A stretch of 55,138 nt of DNA from Phycisphaerae bacterium (GCA_016795035.1 JAEUIT010000053.1:1-55138), one strand, 5' to 3'; shown: positions 8,343-16,413, counted from the stretch's first letter. Program-made: numbers and translations. Notes: generated by a model from the letters alone, not told the origin.

Positions 8343-9593
8343 ATGCAACGATCGCATGTGGAACGCAACCATGTGGAGGGCGTTCGGCACGCACCGATCG
8401 TCGTTTCCGAGGACGCCGATCGCTTCGCGCGGTTCGCGCTCATCTCCTGGTGGGATCAGGCGAAGCTCCGCGGCGCGAAGGTCGTGGTGGTCGGCGCCGG
8501 CGCGATCGGCAACGAGCTCCTGAAGAACCTCGCGCTCCTCGGCGTCGGCAACGTGGTGATCATCGATCTCGACCGCGTCGAGCACTCGAACCTCGCCCGC
8601 TCGGTGCTGTTTCGCGCTGACGATCGCGGACGGCCGAAGGCCGAGGTCGCCGCCGCGCGGGTGCGCGAGCTCTATCCCGATGCCCGCACCCGAAGCCTCG
8701 TCGCGGACGTCGTGCATGGCATCGGACTCGGACTGGTGCGCTGGGCCGACGTCGTGATCGCCGGACTCGACAACCGCGAGGCGCGCGTCGCGATCAATCA
8801 GATGGCGGCGCTCGCCGGGCGGCCCTGGATCGACGGCGCGATCGAACGGCTCTCGGGCGTCGCGCGCATGTTCGATCCGGAGACCGGACCGTGCTACGAA
8901 TGCACGATGGGCGAGGCCGACCGACGGGCGCTCGCGCATCGTCGAAGCTGCGCGCTTCTCACCCGCGAACAACTCGAGACCGGACACGTGCCGACGACGC
9001 CGACGACCGCGTCGGTGATCGCCGGCATCCAATGCCAGGAGCTCGTGAAGTACCTGCACGGCCTCGAGACGCTCACCGGTCGAGGCTTCGTCTTCGAAGG
9101 CCATTCGCATCAGAGCTACGTCGTGAACTACACGCGGGATCCCGATTGCCCGTCCCACGAGTCGATCGGCAACGTGGAGCCGATCCCGCACGGCGCACGC
9201 GCGCTGCGGGCGCGCGATCTCCTCGAGATCGCCCGGGCGCGACTCGGGGCAGGGGCCGTGGTCGACTTCGGCCGGGATCTCCTGTCGAGCCTTGAGTGCG
9301 CCCGCTGCGCGACGAGCGACCCGACCTTCGGTTCGCTGGGCACGGTGCGCGAGCGCGACGCGCACTGCCCGCGATGCGGCGAGCTGCGGGCACCGCGATT
9401 CTTCTCCACCGTGCGCGGCGACGAGCCGTTCCTCGACCGCACGCTCTTCGAGTTAGGCGTGCCGCTGTGGGACGTGCCGGTCGCGCGCAACGGACAGGCG
9501 ACCCTCGGACTTGAACTCGCCCACGACGCGACCGAAGTCCTCGGAGACGCGATCGCCGCGCCGAGCCCGAACCAGAACGAGGTGAGCCGATGA
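8343..9593 (+). CDS. E1-like ThiF-family ubiquitin-activating enzyme with C-terminal zinc ribbon
   Basis: 416 residues. The adenylation domain has the nucleotide loop VVVVGAGAIGNELLKNLALL, the Asp of VIIDLDRVEHSNLAR with the Arg of SNLARSVLF, Lys in GRPKAEVAA and the Asp of AGLDNREARVAIN. A CYECTMGEADRR segment near residue 184, further cysteines and the stretch GHVPTTPTTASVIAGIQCQE mark the ThiF/E1 core; one of these cysteines may carry the thioester. The last part (about 315-355) has paired cysteines CARC and CPRC, a zinc ribbon absent from MoeB/ThiF. The predicted role is ATP-dependent activation of the Ubl C-terminal Gly and transfer to the E2 encoded at 14530. It overlaps the JAB gene by ATGA. 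Confidence 0.9.
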   Translation: MQRSHVERNHVEGVRHAPIVVSEDADRFARFALISWWDQAKLRGAKVVVVGAGAIGNELLKNLALLGVGNVVIIDLDRVEHSNLARSVLFRADDRGRPKAEVAAARVRELYPDARTRSLVADVVHGIGLGLVRWADVVIAGLDNREARVAINQMAALAGRPWIDGAIERLSGVARMFDPETGPCYECTMGEADRRALAHRRSCALLTREQLETGHVPTTPTTASVIAGIQCQELVKYLHGLETLTGRGFVFEGHSHQSYVVNYTRDPDCPSHESIGNVEPIPHGARALRARDLLEIARARLGAGAVVDFGRDLLSSLECARCATSDPTFGSLGTVRERDAHCPRCGELRAPRFFSTVRGDEPFLDRTLFELGVPLWDVPVARNGQATLGLELAHDATEVLGDAIAAPSPNQNEVSR

Positions 9594-10801
9594 GTCGAGA
9601 CAAGCGCAAGGGCGACGCTCGCGAGGCGGCGCCGTCCGTGGCGCGACGGACCGACGCGACGCAGCTCCAGGGCGAGACGCTCGACGCCCGGCCGTTTCCC
9701 GGTCGGGGCGCCCAGGGATTTCGCGTGTATCTCGAGCCCTCGGTGCATCGCGAGATCCGTGGGCATTGCGCCGAGGATCGGTCGGTCGAGGTCGGCGGTG
9801 TCCTCGTCGGCCGATGGGAACGCGACGACGACGGCCCGTTCGTGCGCGTCGCCGCGAGCATCCGCGGCGAGGGCATGACGAGCAAGTCCGCCGAAGTCAC
9901 GTTCACGCACGAGACATGGGCCGAGATCAATCGCCGCATGGATCGCGACTTCGCCGACGAGCGCATCGTCGGGTGGTACCACTCGCATCCGGACTTCGGG
10001 ATCTTCCTCTCCGATCGCGACCTCTTCATCCACGAGCACTTCTTCCCGGCCCCGGGGCAAATCGCGGTCGTGATCGATCCGGTGCGCGACGAAGAGGGCG
10101 TGTTCGTGTGGCAGGAGGGCACGCTCGGTCGCACGAAGACGTACTGGGTCGGAGCGGAGCCGCACGCGTCGAGCGGCGTGCCGTCGGTCGAGCGCATGGA
10201 GGCGCCGCGCGCGTCCGAGCCCCGATCCGGCGACCACGATCGCTCCGCGTTGCAGCCCAACGGAAGAGGCGGATCAAGCGTGATCTCCACGTTGCTGCTC
10301 GGGCTGGCGCTCGTCGGTGCGATGGCGATCGGCATGTGGCTGTCCGGCTTCGGCGATCGGCTGCGCACGATGCGGAGCGCCGAGGCGATCGCGCGGCAAC
10401 TTGCGGCGCGGACCACGTCGAGCGAGTCGACGATCGCGCTCTCCCGCGCCCTCTCGCGGCTCGCCGCGATCGGCCAAACGCTCGCGCCGCCTCCGACCGA
10501 CGGCACCACGCCTCCGGCGATCGATCCCGCGATCCGCGAGCGACTCGTGAAGGATCTCATCGGGCTTGAGCGCGAGCTGAACGCGGCCCTTCGCGGCCTC
10601 GACATGTCTCCGGAGGAGTCGCTCGCCATCGACATGCTGCTCGCGACGCGACTCAAGGAGTTGCAGGCGGCCGCCGCGGCCCAGAAGGCCGAGAGCGAGA
10701 AGGCCGAAAGCGAGAAGGCTGCGAGCGAGAAGGCCGGCGGCGAGAGCGCCGGGACGGAGAAGCCCGCGCCGGCGCCGGCCGCACCGAAGGGAGGCACGTG
10801 A
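9590..10801 (+). CDS. Membrane-anchored JAB/JAMM isopeptidase
   Basis: 403 residues. The JAB domain occupies about 40-185: the catalytic Glu lies in SVEVGGVLVGRW (near residue 67), and the zinc motif HSHPDFGIFLSDRD (H131, H133, S141, D144) is a perfect HxHx7SxxD. A membrane helix at about 231-252 (LLLGLALVGAMAIGMW) anchors the protein. The last 130 residues are helical and end in a Lys/Glu/Ala-rich tandem stretch built on AESEK units. The likely role is removal of the Ubl from targets; because the Ubl already ends in Gly, maturation cleavage is not needed. It starts by ATGA overlap with E1. Confidence 0.92.
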   Translation: MSRDKRKGDAREAAPSVARRTDATQLQGETLDARPFPGRGAQGFRVYLEPSVHREIRGHCAEDRSVEVGGVLVGRWERDDDGPFVRVAASIRGEGMTSKSAEVTFTHETWAEINRRMDRDFADERIVGWYHSHPDFGIFLSDRDLFIHEHFFPAPGQIAVVIDPVRDEEGVFVWQEGTLGRTKTYWVGAEPHASSGVPSVERMEAPRASEPRSGDHDRSALQPNGRGGSSVISTLLLGLALVGAMAIGMWLSGFGDRLRTMRSAEAIARQLAARTTSSESTIALSRALSRLAAIGQTLAPPPTDGTTPPAIDPAIRERLVKDLIGLERELNAALRGLDMSPEESLAIDMLLATRLKELQAAAAAQKAESEKAESEKAASEKAGGESAGTEKPAPAPAAPKGGT

Positions 10802-11871
10802 TGTCATCGATGGAGCCGCTCCGAGTCACGGACGACGATCTCCGGAGTCCGTCCGTCGAAGGCGTGCTCGCCGAGCAGGAAGCGCTCAACCGGGCGATGC
10901 CGACCGCGGCGCCGCTTCCGTGGCATCGGCGCATCCTGTACGCGACGTGGCTCTACCTCGCGCTCGCCGGGACGACCGCGGGCTTCGTCGCGTGGGCGGT
11001 GTTCGAGCCGTTCATCAACGACAACGACATGGATGCCGACGAGGTCAGTCTCGTCAACCTCTTCCTCTTCCCGGCCGTGACGGCGTTCATCGCGCTCTTC
11101 GTTGCAGCCACCGAAGGCCTGATGTGCCGCAACATCAAGCGTGCGCTCTTCTCTGGATCCGTGTCCTGCGCGATCGGCTTCGTCGGCGGACTCCTGATGC
11201 TGATTCCGGCCACCATTTTCTATGGCATCGGCCTTGCGATCGCCAGCGAGATGTCGCCGGTCACCGAGAACGGCATGCCGACCGGCGGTGCGCTCGCGAT
11301 CGTGATCCTCGGACGAGGAATCGCGTGGGCGCTCTTCGGCATCGTCGCGGGCATCGGCCAAGGGATCGCGCTTCGTCAGGGGCGCATGGTCGTCAACGGC
11401 CTTCTCGGCGGCGCCTTGGGCGGATTGCTCGGCGGCTTCCTGTTCGATCCCGTGTATCTCGTGCTCGGACTGCCGGAGGAGGCCGCCGCCAGTCGCGCGC
11501 TCGGATTCATGGCGATCGGCCTCTCCGTCGGCCTCTTCCTCGGTCTCGTCGAGCAGTGGACGAAGTCCGCATGGCTCTTCATGAAGGCGGGACCGCTCGC
11601 GGGCAAGCAGTTCGTCCTCTACCGGAATCCGACGGTGGTCGGCAGTTCGCCGAAGGCCGACATCTACCTCTTCAAGGACGCCGCGATCGAGCCTCGTCAC
11701 GCGCTGCTGCACGCACGCGGCGGCCGCTACGAGATCGAAGATTGCGGCACCGCGGACGGCACCTACGTCAACGGCAAGCCGGTCTCACGCCAGATCCTCC
11801 GCTCGGGCGACCAGGTCGTGGTCGGTCGCACCGTGCTCGAGTTCTCGTTGCGCGACAATCGCGCACGCTAA
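10801..11871 (+). CDS. Polytopic membrane protein with C-terminal FHA domain
   Basis: 356 residues; ATG at 10801 shares its A with the JAB stop and has GGGAGG six bases upstream (a GTG at 10798 is too close to that site). Five or six membrane helices span about 44-260, several Gly-rich (LLGGALGGLLGGFLF). The C-terminal FHA domain (about 270-352) shows LYRNPTVVGSSPKADIYL, PRHALLHARGGRYEI and DGTYVNGKPV, with the Gly-Ser, His and Asn residues of the phosphothreonine-binding face retained. It may recruit a phosphorylated partner or substrate to the membrane-bound conjugation complex. No kinase gene is in the window. Confidence 0.85.
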   Translation: MSSMEPLRVTDDDLRSPSVEGVLAEQEALNRAMPTAAPLPWHRRILYATWLYLALAGTTAGFVAWAVFEPFINDNDMDADEVSLVNLFLFPAVTAFIALFVAATEGLMCRNIKRALFSGSVSCAIGFVGGLLMLIPATIFYGIGLAIASEMSPVTENGMPTGGALAIVILGRGIAWALFGIVAGIGQGIALRQGRMVVNGLLGGALGGLLGGFLFDPVYLVLGLPEEAAASRALGFMAIGLSVGLFLGLVEQWTKSAWLFMKAGPLAGKQFVLYRNPTVVGSSPKADIYLFKDAAIEPRHALLHARGGRYEIEDCGTADGTYVNGKPVSRQILRSGDQVVVGRTVLEFSLRDNRAR

Positions 11872-11928
11872 CAACAACTCGTCACCGACCTAATTCCCCA
11901 CACGCGTCCCTCTTCGGAAACCCTGTCC

Positions 11929-12471
11929 ATGTCGATCGAAGTCACCTGCGGAAAGTGCGGCAAGCTGCTCAAGGCCAAGGATTCTGCGGCGGGTGCCGTC
12001 GCCAAGTGCCCGCAATGCGGCGACCCCATCCGGATTCCGAAGCCGGAAGACCTTCCGCCTGCGGATCAGATGGGCTTTGACGTGTCCTCGCTCGCGAACG
12101 AAGTGTCTCGGTTGCCGACCGCGGCCCCGCGCGTGATCGAGTCCGCGCCCGAGGAGGATCGCAAGCCGTGCCCCAAGTGCGGCGAGATGATCCCGGCCGG
12201 CGCGGCGAAGTGCCGCTTCTGCAATCACGTCCTCAACGCGAAGGTGGTGAAGGCGGCGAAGAAGGCGAAGTCCGCATCAGGCGGCGACGACGACGATCTC
12301 AGCACCCTCGAGATCGTGGTTGCCGTCATCTGTAGCGGCATCGGCTGCATCATCAGCATCATTTGGCTGATCCAAGGCAAGCCTAAGTGGAAGAAGATGA
12401 TCGCGATCTCGCTCATCATGCAGGCCGTTTGGGTGACGCTGCGCCTGTTGCTCATGGCTGCGAACAAGTAA
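11929..12471 (+). CDS. Double zinc-ribbon membrane protein of the Ubl operon
   Basis: 180 residues. The first ribbon (about 5-33) has CGKCGKLLKAKDSAAGAVAK then CPQCGDPIR. The second (about 84-103) has PCPKCGEMIPAGAAKCRFCN. Two hydrophobic segments follow at about 128-146 and 155-175. The second ribbon is close to one in the next gene (CPVCGETIKAVALKCRFC), so the two are probably related. The role is unknown; zinc ribbons of this kind often bind proteins or nucleic acid, and here it may dock the E1/E2 or substrates at the membrane. The 57-base gap before it is the largest inside the operon. Confidence 0.75.
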   Translation: MSIEVTCGKCGKLLKAKDSAAGAVAKCPQCGDPIRIPKPEDLPPADQMGFDVSSLANEVSRLPTAAPRVIESAPEEDRKPCPKCGEMIPAGAAKCRFCNHVLNAKVVKAAKKAKSASGGDDDDLSTLEIVVAVICSGIGCIISIIWLIQGKPKWKKMIAISLIMQAVWVTLRLLLMAANK

Positions 12472-12480
12472 GCCCCACGA

Positions 12481-13224
12481 ATGCCCATGCCCGACGCAAC
12501 GCTCGTTCCCTGCGGCTGCGGCGCCACGCTGCGGATCTCCGGCCCGCCCGGAACCCAAGCGCGGTGCCCGAAGTGCCGCGCGATCGTGTCGGCGCCCGCC
12601 ACGCCGCCGCCGCTCGCGACGACGACCGGCCGCGACGGGCCGCCGCCCGGCACGACCGAGGTCGCGCATGCCCCCAACTCCACGTTGCAGTGTGCGATCT
12701 GCCAGAGTCAGATCGCGAACGGCGAATCGGCCGTGCGCTGCGACGCATGTTCGGTCGTGCACCACGCCGAGTGCTGGCGCGAGGTCGAGGGGTGCGCGAG
12801 CTACGGGTGTCGCAACGCGCCGACGCTCGCGAAGCCCGCGGCGCCGGCCGTCGAATCGACCGCATGGGGCGACGCCAAACGGTGCCCGGTGTGCGGCGAG
12901 ACGATCAAGGCGGTCGCGCTCAAATGCCGCTTCTGCCAGACCGAGTTCGACACCACCGACCCGCTCTCGCCCGAGGAGTACGCCGAGCGCGCCACGACCG
13001 GAGCGGGCGTGAAGCAGGTGCGCAGTAGCGCCATCGGGCTCTTCATCATCGGGCTGCTCGGATGCGTCGCGCCGTTCACGTGCCTCATCGGAGCCGTCTG
13101 GGCGTTGTGGAATCGCAAGCTTCTTGCTCGCGCGGGCACGGTGTACGTCGTGCTCACGTGGGTGGCGGTCGGGATCTCCGGGCTCTACTCCCTGATTTTC
13201 GTTTGGGCAATCATCAATGGATGA
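12481..13224 (+). CDS. RING-like treble-clef membrane protein, candidate E3
   Basis: 247 residues with three cysteine modules. The first (about 8-36) is a ribbon, CGCGATLRI...CPKCRAI. The second (about 69-117) is a binuclear RING-like domain: CAICQSQI, CDACSVVHHAECW, then Cys and CRN, giving the C-C-C-C-H-C-C-C order of prokaryotic RING families. The third (about 137-160) is CPVCGETIK...CRFCQ. Two membrane helices lie in the last 70 residues (IGLFIIGLLGCVAPFTCLIG and a C-terminal one). Prokaryotic RING fingers are known from Ubl/E1/E2/JAB neighbourhoods, so a ligase-like role at the membrane is likely. It overlaps the next gene by eight bases. Confidence 0.78.
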   Translation: MPMPDATLVPCGCGATLRISGPPGTQARCPKCRAIVSAPATPPPLATTTGRDGPPPGTTEVAHAPNSTLQCAICQSQIANGESAVRCDACSVVHHAECWREVEGCASYGCRNAPTLAKPAAPAVESTAWGDAKRCPVCGETIKAVALKCRFCQTEFDTTDPLSPEEYAERATTGAGVKQVRSSAIGLFIIGLLGCVAPFTCLIGAVWALWNRKLLARAGTVYVVLTWVAVGISGLYSLIFVWAIING

Positions 13225-14533
13225 ACGGCCGGCCGAGTCTGGTGCGAGCGGCGCCGGCGCGCCACGCGTGCGCTTCCGCACGGTCGACGCCGACCTCGTC
13301 GGTCTCCGTTGCCAGGGGTGCGGCCAGTCGGTCGACTTCGGCGCGACCGTCGGCCAATGCCTGATCTGCGGCTCGGTCCATCACGCGCGGTGTTGGGACG
13401 AGGCGGGGCACTGTCGCTCGTACGAATGCTCGAGCGGTCGCATGCAGACGCCGGCCGGCGGCGTGGCCCGCATCGGCGCCGACGAGCTGCAACGCGCTGC
13501 GCCGCTTCCGCCCTCGCGACCGATCGCGGTGTATCCGCGCGGCGTGCACATCGGATCGCCTCCGCCGACGGCTCCCGATCGGCGCGTTTGGTCGAAGGCC
13601 GCCCTCATCTGCGGGATCGCGAGCGTCTTCGTCTTCGGCCTCGTGACCGGGTTTGCCGCCGTCGCGCTCGGCATCGTGGGGCTTCTCCGCGAAGGCCGCA
13701 CGAGCCGCAGCCGGGCATACGCGGCAAGCGGCATAGCGCTCGGAACGATCGGCGTTGCAGCCTGGATCGTCCTCATCTCCTACGTCGCGGCGCGCTTCAT
13801 GCCGCAAGGCGGCATGGTGCCGACGGACCTCGATCTCGCGTCCGGCATCGACGAGACCGCGCTCGAGGCGATGTCGCCCGCGATCGCCGGCGCGCTTCGC
13901 GCGAATGTCGTCATCACGATCGAAGACCTTTTGCACGGAAGCCTGGGGTCCGGCGTCGTGCTCGCCATGCGCGACGGCGCGACCCTCATCGTCACGAACC
14001 GCCATGTCGTCGACTCCGACTACAGCGAGCGCACGACCTCGTCCGACCCGCCCGAGGGCGACGTCATGATTCGTTTCATCGACGGCGTCGAAGCGGTGGG
14101 ACGCACGGTGTGGGTCGCGCCCGCCGGCATCGACCTCGCGGTCGTTCGCACGGCCGGCAAGAGCCTGGCGGCGCGTCCGGCGCGCATTCGGGCATCCGGT
14201 CCGGCGCCCATCGGCGACCCGATCTTCGCGGTCGGCAACCCGCACGGGTTAGGTTGGACCTTCACCGAAGGCACGCTCTCGCAGCATCGCACCTGGACGG
14301 TGAATGGCGTCGGCGTCCCGATTGTGCAAACGAGCGCCGCCGTGAATCCGGGCAATAGCGGCGGGGGCCTCTACACGCGGGACGGCGAGCTCATCGGAAT
14401 CAACTCGATGACAGCCGACCATCGCGTGGCCGAAGGTCTCGGCTTCGCGATCGGACTCGACGTCCTACGGCGCAACGCGCCGGAGTGGCTGCGGGACGAG
14501 ATCGGCAGCAACGCGGAGGAGCCGAAGCCGTGA
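13217..14533 (+). CDS. RING-like domain fused to a membrane-anchored trypsin-like serine protease
   Basis: 438 residues. The N-terminal treble clef (about 30-75) has CQGCGQSVDFGATVGQCLIC then VHHARCWDEAGHCRSYEC, matching the RING-like module of the preceding gene. The middle (about 120-195) is a DUF4190-like hydrophobic block with two or three helices. The C-terminal domain (about 225-435) is a complete S1/HtrA-type protease core: His in IVTNRHVVDSDYS (about 262), Asp in GIDLAVVRTAG (about 305) and Ser in NPGNSGGGLYT (about 380). No PDZ domain is visible. Joining a putative E3 module to a protease suggests coupling of tagging or recognition to proteolysis. The side of the membrane the protease faces depends on an uncertain helix count. 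Confidence 0.85.
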   Translation: MDERPAESGASGAGAPRVRFRTVDADLVGLRCQGCGQSVDFGATVGQCLICGSVHHARCWDEAGHCRSYECSSGRMQTPAGGVARIGADELQRAAPLPPSRPIAVYPRGVHIGSPPPTAPDRRVWSKAALICGIASVFVFGLVTGFAAVALGIVGLLREGRTSRSRAYAASGIALGTIGVAAWIVLISYVAARFMPQGGMVPTDLDLASGIDETALEAMSPAIAGALRANVVITIEDLLHGSLGSGVVLAMRDGATLIVTNRHVVDSDYSERTTSSDPPEGDVMIRFIDGVEAVGRTVWVAPAGIDLAVVRTAGKSLAARPARIRASGPAPIGDPIFAVGNPHGLGWTFTEGTLSQHRTWTVNGVGVPIVQTSAAVNPGNSGGGLYTRDGELIGINSMTADHRVAEGLGFAIGLDVLRRNAPEWLRDEIGSNAEEPKP

Positions 14534-15228
14534 GCGTGGTTCGGACCCGACGACTTCAGAGTGACTTCGAGCGCCTCACGGAGTTGGCGCGGAGGCATCC
14601 GCGCATCGCGATCGTGCAGGCGATCGGCGCGCCGCCCGACCGGTACCAGCTTCGGTTCGAGGTGCGGAGCGTGCGCTTGCGCGGCGACGCCGTCGAGCCG
14701 GCGACGGAGCATCTCGTCGAGATCGCGCTTCCCGCGGGCTATCCGCGCATGCCTCCGCATTGCCGCATGCTGACGCCGGTCTTCCATCCGAACATCGCGC
14801 CGCACGCGATCTGCATCGGCGACCACTGGAGTCCGGGCGAATCGCTGAGCTCGATCGTCATCCGCATTGCGGAGATGCTCGGCTACCAGTCGTACAACGT
14901 GAAGAGTCCGCTGAACGGCGAGGCCGCGCGATGGGCCGAGCGCGAGATGGCGACGCTTCCGCTCGATCGCGCGAACATGTGGCTCGACGAATCGGCGGCC
15001 GTCGCCGGCGCGGCCGCGCCTGTCGCGTCGTCGTCGTCGTCGTCTCCGCCGCCGCCGATCCCGAACGCGCCGCCGGCGCCGCCGCGAGCGGCGGTGTCCG
15101 CGGCGTCCGTCGAGTTCGCGTGCGGCGGCTGTGGCGCGACGCTCCGCGCGGCGCTTGGCGCGTCGCCGCGCGTGCGCTGTCCGCGTTGCCGCGGCGTGAA
15201 CGACGTTCCGACCCGGGGCCGCGCGTGA
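14530..15228 (+). CDS. E2-like ubiquitin-conjugating enzyme with C-terminal zinc ribbon
   Basis: 232 residues from a GTG that overlaps the protease stop (GTGA). The UBC fold is clear: YPRMPPHCRMLTPVFHPNI gives the YPxxPP turn and the HPN motif (His about 86). It is followed by the ICIG catalytic Cys (about 95), then HWSPGESLSSIVIRIAEML, the tryptophan-loop and helix order of eukaryotic E2s, and SPLNGEAARWAERE at the C-terminal helix. A Ser/Pro linker leads to a zinc ribbon (about 199-222, CGGCGATLRA...CPRCRG). It is predicted to take the Ubl thioester from the E1 at 8343 and hand it to substrates with the RING-like partners. Both the oxyanion-stabilising Asn and the Cys are retained. Confidence 0.92.
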   Translation: MSVVRTRRLQSDFERLTELARRHPRIAIVQAIGAPPDRYQLRFEVRSVRLRGDAVEPATEHLVEIALPAGYPRMPPHCRMLTPVFHPNIAPHAICIGDHWSPGESLSSIVIRIAEMLGYQSYNVKSPLNGEAARWAEREMATLPLDRANMWLDESAAVAGAAAPVASSSSSSPPPPIPNAPPAPPRAAVSAASVEFACGGCGATLRAALGASPRVRCPRCRGVNDVPTRGRA

Positions 15229-15671
15229 GCGAGGCGCCGTCGGCGCCGTCCGATGCCGGCGAGCCCGGCATGCCGCGGTCCCTGCGCAGTCGGCACTGGG
15301 AGATGCTCATCGGCGCGATCGTCGTGATCGCACTCGCCTCGATCTTCACGGTCGGTGCCGGCGATCGCGTGGCCGTCGGCTCCACAGGCATCCAGCTGCC
15401 GCCGCTCTGCATGAGCCGGACGGTGTTCGGAGTCTCGTGCCCCGGCTGCGGGCTCACGCGCAGCTTCGTGCATCTCGCGCATGGCGAGGTCCAGTCGTCG
15501 TTGCAGGTGCATCGCGTCGGCTGGCTTTTGGCTCTCGCCGTCGTCGCCCAGATTCCCTACCGCATCGTCGCGTTACGGACCGCGAACGGCCTTCCGCTCG
15601 GCGAGCGGATCCCTCGGTACTTCGGCTACGTGCTGATCGCCGCCCTCGTCGTCAACTGGCTTTTCCCATAG
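15225..15671 (+). CDS. DUF2752 membrane protein
   Basis: 148 residues from a GTG overlapping the E2 stop (GTGA). The DUF2752 hallmark CPGCGLTRSFVHLAHGE sits between hydrophobic helices (an N-terminal helix at about 27-50, two more after the motif). Proteins of this family are small planctomycete and actinobacterial membrane proteins of unknown function. It is the last gene of the coupled Ubl operon, which argues for a part in that system, perhaps as a membrane substrate or scaffold. Its end overlaps the end of the convergent TerC gene by 20 bases. Confidence 0.8.
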   Translation: MSEAPSAPSDAGEPGMPRSLRSRHWEMLIGAIVVIALASIFTVGAGDRVAVGSTGIQLPPLCMSRTVFGVSCPGCGLTRSFVHLAHGEVQSSLQVHRVGWLLALAVVAQIPYRIVALRTANGLPLGERIPRYFGYVLIAALVVNWLFP

Positions 15672-16413
15672 CGGCCGCCTTCTTCCGCTCGGTGCGCATG
15701 TTCAGGATCTCGACGCCGAGCGCGAACGACATCGCGAAGTAGATGTAGCCCTTCGGCACGTGATGCCCGAAGCCGTCGGCGATGAGCATGAAGCCGATGA
15801 GGAGGAGGAACGCGAGCGCGAGCATCTTGAGCGACGGCCGCCTGTCCACGAATCGGCTGATCGGCCCGGCGAAGAACATCATCACGGCAACGGAGAGAAC
15901 GACCGCGATGATCATGACGAGGACGCTCTGCGCCATGCCGACCGCGGTGATGACCGAGTCGATCGAGAAGACGAGATCCATGAGCATGATCTGGGCGATC
16001 ACGCCGGCGAACGTCGCGGCCTTGCCGGTCACGCCGGTGTCGTGGGCGCCTTCGGTCTTGTGGTAGATCTCGCGCGCGGACTTCGCCATGAGGACGAGGC
16101 CGCCCACGATGAGAATCAGGTTTCGTCCGGAGAGCGCGACCTCAAGGTGGTAGATCTTGAACGTGGCCCACGGCTCGGTGAGCTGCGAGATCCAGCCGAC
16201 GCCGAGGAGGAGCAGGATTCGCATCACCATGGCCGCCAGAAGGCCGACGCGTCGCGCCTTGTCCTGCTGATCGGCGGGCAGCTTCGCGCTCAGGATCGCG
16301 ATGAAGATGATGTTGTCGATTCCGAGAACGATCTCGAGCGCCGTCAGGGTCAAGAGGGCGAGCAGATTCTCGGGGGTCGCGAGCGACGCGAGGTTGCCGG
16401 TGAGCCAGTCCAC
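15652..16413 (-). CDS. TerC-family integral membrane protein
   Basis: 253 residues from a GTG at 16413 with GAGGAG about ten bases upstream. Seven or more membrane helices carry the family motifs EIVLGIDNIIFIAILS and MDLVFSIDSVITAVGM, each with the intramembrane Asp thought to handle metal ions (Mn efflux or tellurite resistance in relatives). The wider open frame upstream of 16413 is antisense to the DUF1573 gene and is not part of the product. Only 18 bases separate its start from the divergent DUF1573 start. The 3' end overlaps DUF2752. Confidence 0.9.
   Translation of the reverse strand: MDWLTGNLASLATPENLLALLTLTALEIVLGIDNIIFIAILSAKLPADQQDKARRVGLLAAMVMRILLLLGVGWISQLTEPWATFKIYHLEVALSGRNLILIVGGLVLMAKSAREIYHKTEGAHDTGVTGKAATFAGVIAQIMLMDLVFSIDSVITAVGMAQSVLVMIIAVVLSVAVMMFFAGPISRFVDRRPSLKMLALAFLLLIGFMLIADGFGHHVPKGYIYFAMSFALGVEILNMRTERKKAAAMGKAS

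Noticed and set aside
8343..9593. MoeB or ThiF of cofactor synthesis
   Set aside because: No MoaD/ThiS, MoaE or thiamine genes nearby; the E2, RING-like and JAMM context points to protein conjugation.
8072..15671. Identity with known CBASS, Bil or Bub defence operons
   Set aside because: No CD-NTase or effector gene, and the FHA, RING-protease and DUF2752 genes do not fit those layouts; defence remains only a possibility.
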